A DNA stretch of 64,000 bases from Chromatiaceae bacterium (GTDB lineage: Bacteria; Pseudomonadota; Gammaproteobacteria; Chromatiales; Chromatiaceae), in the NCBI GenBank assembly GCA_024235175.1, contig JACKMX010000006.1, positions 176,501 to 240,500 of the forward strand. The letters run 5' to 3'. The position numbers were made by a program, and so were the translations under genes. Of this stretch, positions 62,243 to 64,000 are shown piece by piece (position 1 is the first letter of the stretch; each line of letters opens with the position of its first letter). The notes below the pieces were generated by a model. It saw only the letters and a list, made by a program, of their open reading frames with translations, was not told where the DNA came from and ran no database searches.

Positions 62243-62668
62243 TCAGTTCTTCTTGGCTTTGCGCAGCCTTTCGATAGCCCTCAATTGAGCCACCGCTTCT
62301 GCCAATTCCGCCTGGGCCTTGGCATACTCGAAATCCGCATGCTGGCCGGCAAGCGCCTCTTCCGCTCTCCGTTTTGCCTCCTCGGCGGCGGCTTCATCCA
62401 GATCACGGGCACGAATCGCCGTATCTGCCAGGATCGTAATCACGTGGGGCTGAACCTCCAGAATACCCCCGGAGACGTAGAAATGCTGCATCTCACCGCT
62501 GCCCTTGTCGACCCGGACCTCTCCCGGCTTTAAACGTGTAACCAACGGCGTATGGCGTGGCGCAATTCCCAATTCACCCATAACGCCGTGAGCATAGACC
62601 ATCTCAGCGAGTCCGGAGAATATCTCTCCTTCAGCACTTACTATGTCTACATGGACAGTCATTGCCAT
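62243..62668 (-). CDS. atpC: ATP synthase epsilon subunit AtpC
   Basis: A 141-aa epsilon subunit of F1 ATP synthase. The N-terminal beta-sandwich has VHVDIVSAEGEIFSGLAEMV and GELGIAPRHTPLVTRLKPGE, and the C-terminal two-helix part (DEAAAEEAKRRAEEALAGQH) can inhibit the rotor. It is the last gene of the atp operon, 20 bases after atpD, followed by a strong terminator. Confidence 0.97.
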   Translation of the reverse strand: MAMTVHVDIVSAEGEIFSGLAEMVYAHGVMGELGIAPRHTPLVTRLKPGEVRVDKGSGEMQHFYVSGGILEVQPHVITILADTAIRARDLDEAAAEEAKRRAEEALAGQHADFEYAKAQAELAEAVAQLRAIERLRKAKKN

Positions 62669-62688
62669 TTAGGTTTTCTCCTGATCGA

Positions 62689-64000
62689 TCATTTACCCGC
62701 AGCCTCTTCGATGCCTCCGATCATATAAAAAGCCTGCTCCGGAAGATGATCGTACTCGCCGTTGACGATCGCCTTGAAACCGGCGATGGTATCCTTCAGG
62801 GTGACATACTTACCTGGGGAACCGGTAAACACCTCTGCCACAAAGAAAGGCTGGGAGAGGAAGCGCTGTACCTTGCGGGCGCGAGCCACCACCAGCTTGT
62901 CGTCTTCAGACAGTTCGTCCATTCCCAAAATCGCGATGATATCCTTCAACTCCTTGTAGCGCTGCAGAATACCCTGCACCCCTCGGGCCACGTCGTAATG
63001 TTCCTGTCCGACCACATTGGGGTCAAGAATTCGGCTGGTGGAGTCAAGTGGATCCACTGCAGGATAGATACCCAACTCGGCAATCTGACGGGAAAGCACC
63101 AGGGTCGCGTCCAGATGGGCGAAAGTGGTCGCAGGAGACGGATCGGTCAAGTCGTCAGCCGGTACATACACCGCCTGGAAGGAGGTAATGGACCCGGTCT
63201 TGGTGGAGGTGATGCGCTCCTGAAGGGCGCCCATCTCCGCTGCCAGTGTCGGCTGGTAGCCTACTGCTGAAGGCATGCGGCCAAGCAGTGCGGATACTTC
63301 GGTTCCCGCCAGCGTGTAACGGTAGATGTTGTCTACAAACATCAGTACATCGCGTCCTTCGTCGCGAAAGCCCTCGGCAATCGTGAGACCGGTCAAAGCA
63401 ACACGCAGACGGTTGCCTGGAGGCTCGTTCATCTGGCCATACACCAGTGCAACCTTATCGAGAACGCCGCCTTCCTCCATTTCGTAGTAGAAATCATTAC
63501 CTTCACGGGTCCGTTCACCAACTCCGGCAAAAACGGAGTAGCCTGAGTGCGCCACCGCGATGTTACGAATAAGCTCCATCAGGGTGACCGTTTTCCCCAC
63601 GCCTGCGCCCCCGAACAGGCCAATCTTTCCGCCTTTCGCGATAGGCATGATCAGATCGATCACCTTGATGCCGGTTTCCAACACCGCGGCCGAAGTTGCC
63701 TGCTCCTCAAAAGATGGCGGAGTCCGGTGGATCGGCATGCGTTTTTCAGCCTCAACCGGGCCACCCTCATCAACTGGCTCACCCAAAACATCCATAATTC
63801 TACCCAGGGTTGCCTGACCAACCGGAACCGTGATCGGTGCACCGGTGTTTGTGACCAACACACCCCGCCTCAGACCATCGGTGGATCCCATGGCGATAGT
63901 CCGGGCGACGCCATCGCCAAGCTGTTGCTGAACTTCGAGGGTCAGGTTGGCCTCGTCGACCTTCAACGCATCGTAGACCTTCGGCATTCCGCCCATAGGG
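62689..64000 (-). CDS. atpD: ATP synthase beta subunit AtpD (5' end outside window)
   Basis: At least 437 residues of the catalytic F1 beta subunit. The Walker A is in IGLFGGAGVGKTVTLMELIR; GEPVDEGGPVEAEKRMPIHR and AVDPLDSTSRILDPNVVGQE are conserved, as is the DELSEDDKLVV motif. The frame remains open to the window edge, and the first about 20 residues are missing; the Met at 63996 is internal. Confidence 0.98.
   Translation of the reverse strand, partial: PMGGMPKVYDALKVDEANLTLEVQQQLGDGVARTIAMGSTDGLRRGVLVTNTGAPITVPVGQATLGRIMDVLGEPVDEGGPVEAEKRMPIHRTPPSFEEQATSAAVLETGIKVIDLIMPIAKGGKIGLFGGAGVGKTVTLMELIRNIAVAHSGYSVFAGVGERTREGNDFYYEMEEGGVLDKVALVYGQMNEPPGNRLRVALTGLTIAEGFRDEGRDVLMFVDNIYRYTLAGTEVSALLGRMPSAVGYQPTLAAEMGALQERITSTKTGSITSFQAVYVPADDLTDPSPATTFAHLDATLVLSRQIAELGIYPAVDPLDSTSRILDPNVVGQEHYDVARGVQGILQRYKELKDIIAILGMDELSEDDKLVVARARKVQRFLSQPFFVAEVFTGSPGKYVTLKDTIAGFKAIVNGEYDHLPEQAFYMIGGIEEAAGK

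Overview
The window reads as the chromosome of a gammaproteobacterium, probably a Chromatiales-type or sulfur-oxidiser-related lineage. This is inferred from gene content and order (rlmH-maf-rng-yhdP-nit-tldD-pmbA, cysJIH-cysC, glmU-glmS near atpDC, TRAP dicarboxylate transport); there is no 16S rRNA to confirm it. The gene-dense flanks are moderately GC-rich, while the central Rhs block is visibly AT-richer. I found no rRNA, tRNA or CRISPR array.

Left housekeeping part (1-26602): end of methylmalonyl-CoA epimerase, a YiiD-type thioesterase, a malonyltransferase-like protein, a TAXI solute-binding protein and msrA. Next comes an assimilatory sulfate reduction block (cysC, cysH, cysI, cysJ) with a divergent CysB-like LysR regulator. 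It is followed by azlCD, a SIMPL protein, an OsmC/EF-G-like pair and the syntenic run pmbA, tldD, nitrilase-like, yhdP, rng, maf, rlmH.

Accessory part (26603-47729): a 1697-codon rhs polymorphic-toxin gene is interrupted by two insertion sequences, an IS21-like element (29159-32468) and an ISL3-like element (32959-34370). Removing both, with one copy of each target duplication, restores a single open frame ending in a variable C-terminal domain and a putative immunity gene. Downstream lies a cassette of unknown role: a conserved protein plus DUF488 pair, an XRE regulator with a palindromic operator candidate, a 1020-aa zinc-finger/TOPRIM primase fused to an ATPase, a coupled tyrosine recombinase, a structured noncoding stretch with an attC-like hairpin, and a 75-aa protein. 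It ends at an orphan Rhs tip carrying a phospholipase-A2-like motif (CCAIHDKCY) followed by a membrane protein that is its likely immunity partner. Then come two tandem three-part toxin-antitoxin modules (XRE regulator, small antitoxin, ParE-like toxin; paaR-paaA-parE layout) whose regulator genes are broken, and an internally deleted REP/RAYT element.

Right part (47730-64000): a DUF4403-like exported protein, a membrane TIR-domain protein behind two c-type cytochromes, glmS, glmU, an SlyD-like FKBP isomerase, a DctPQM TRAP transporter with its DctB/DctD two-component system and a good sigma-54 promoter upstream of dctP, then atpC and the truncated atpD. The TRAP/DctBD block sits between atpC and glmU, which are often neighbours in gammaproteobacteria.
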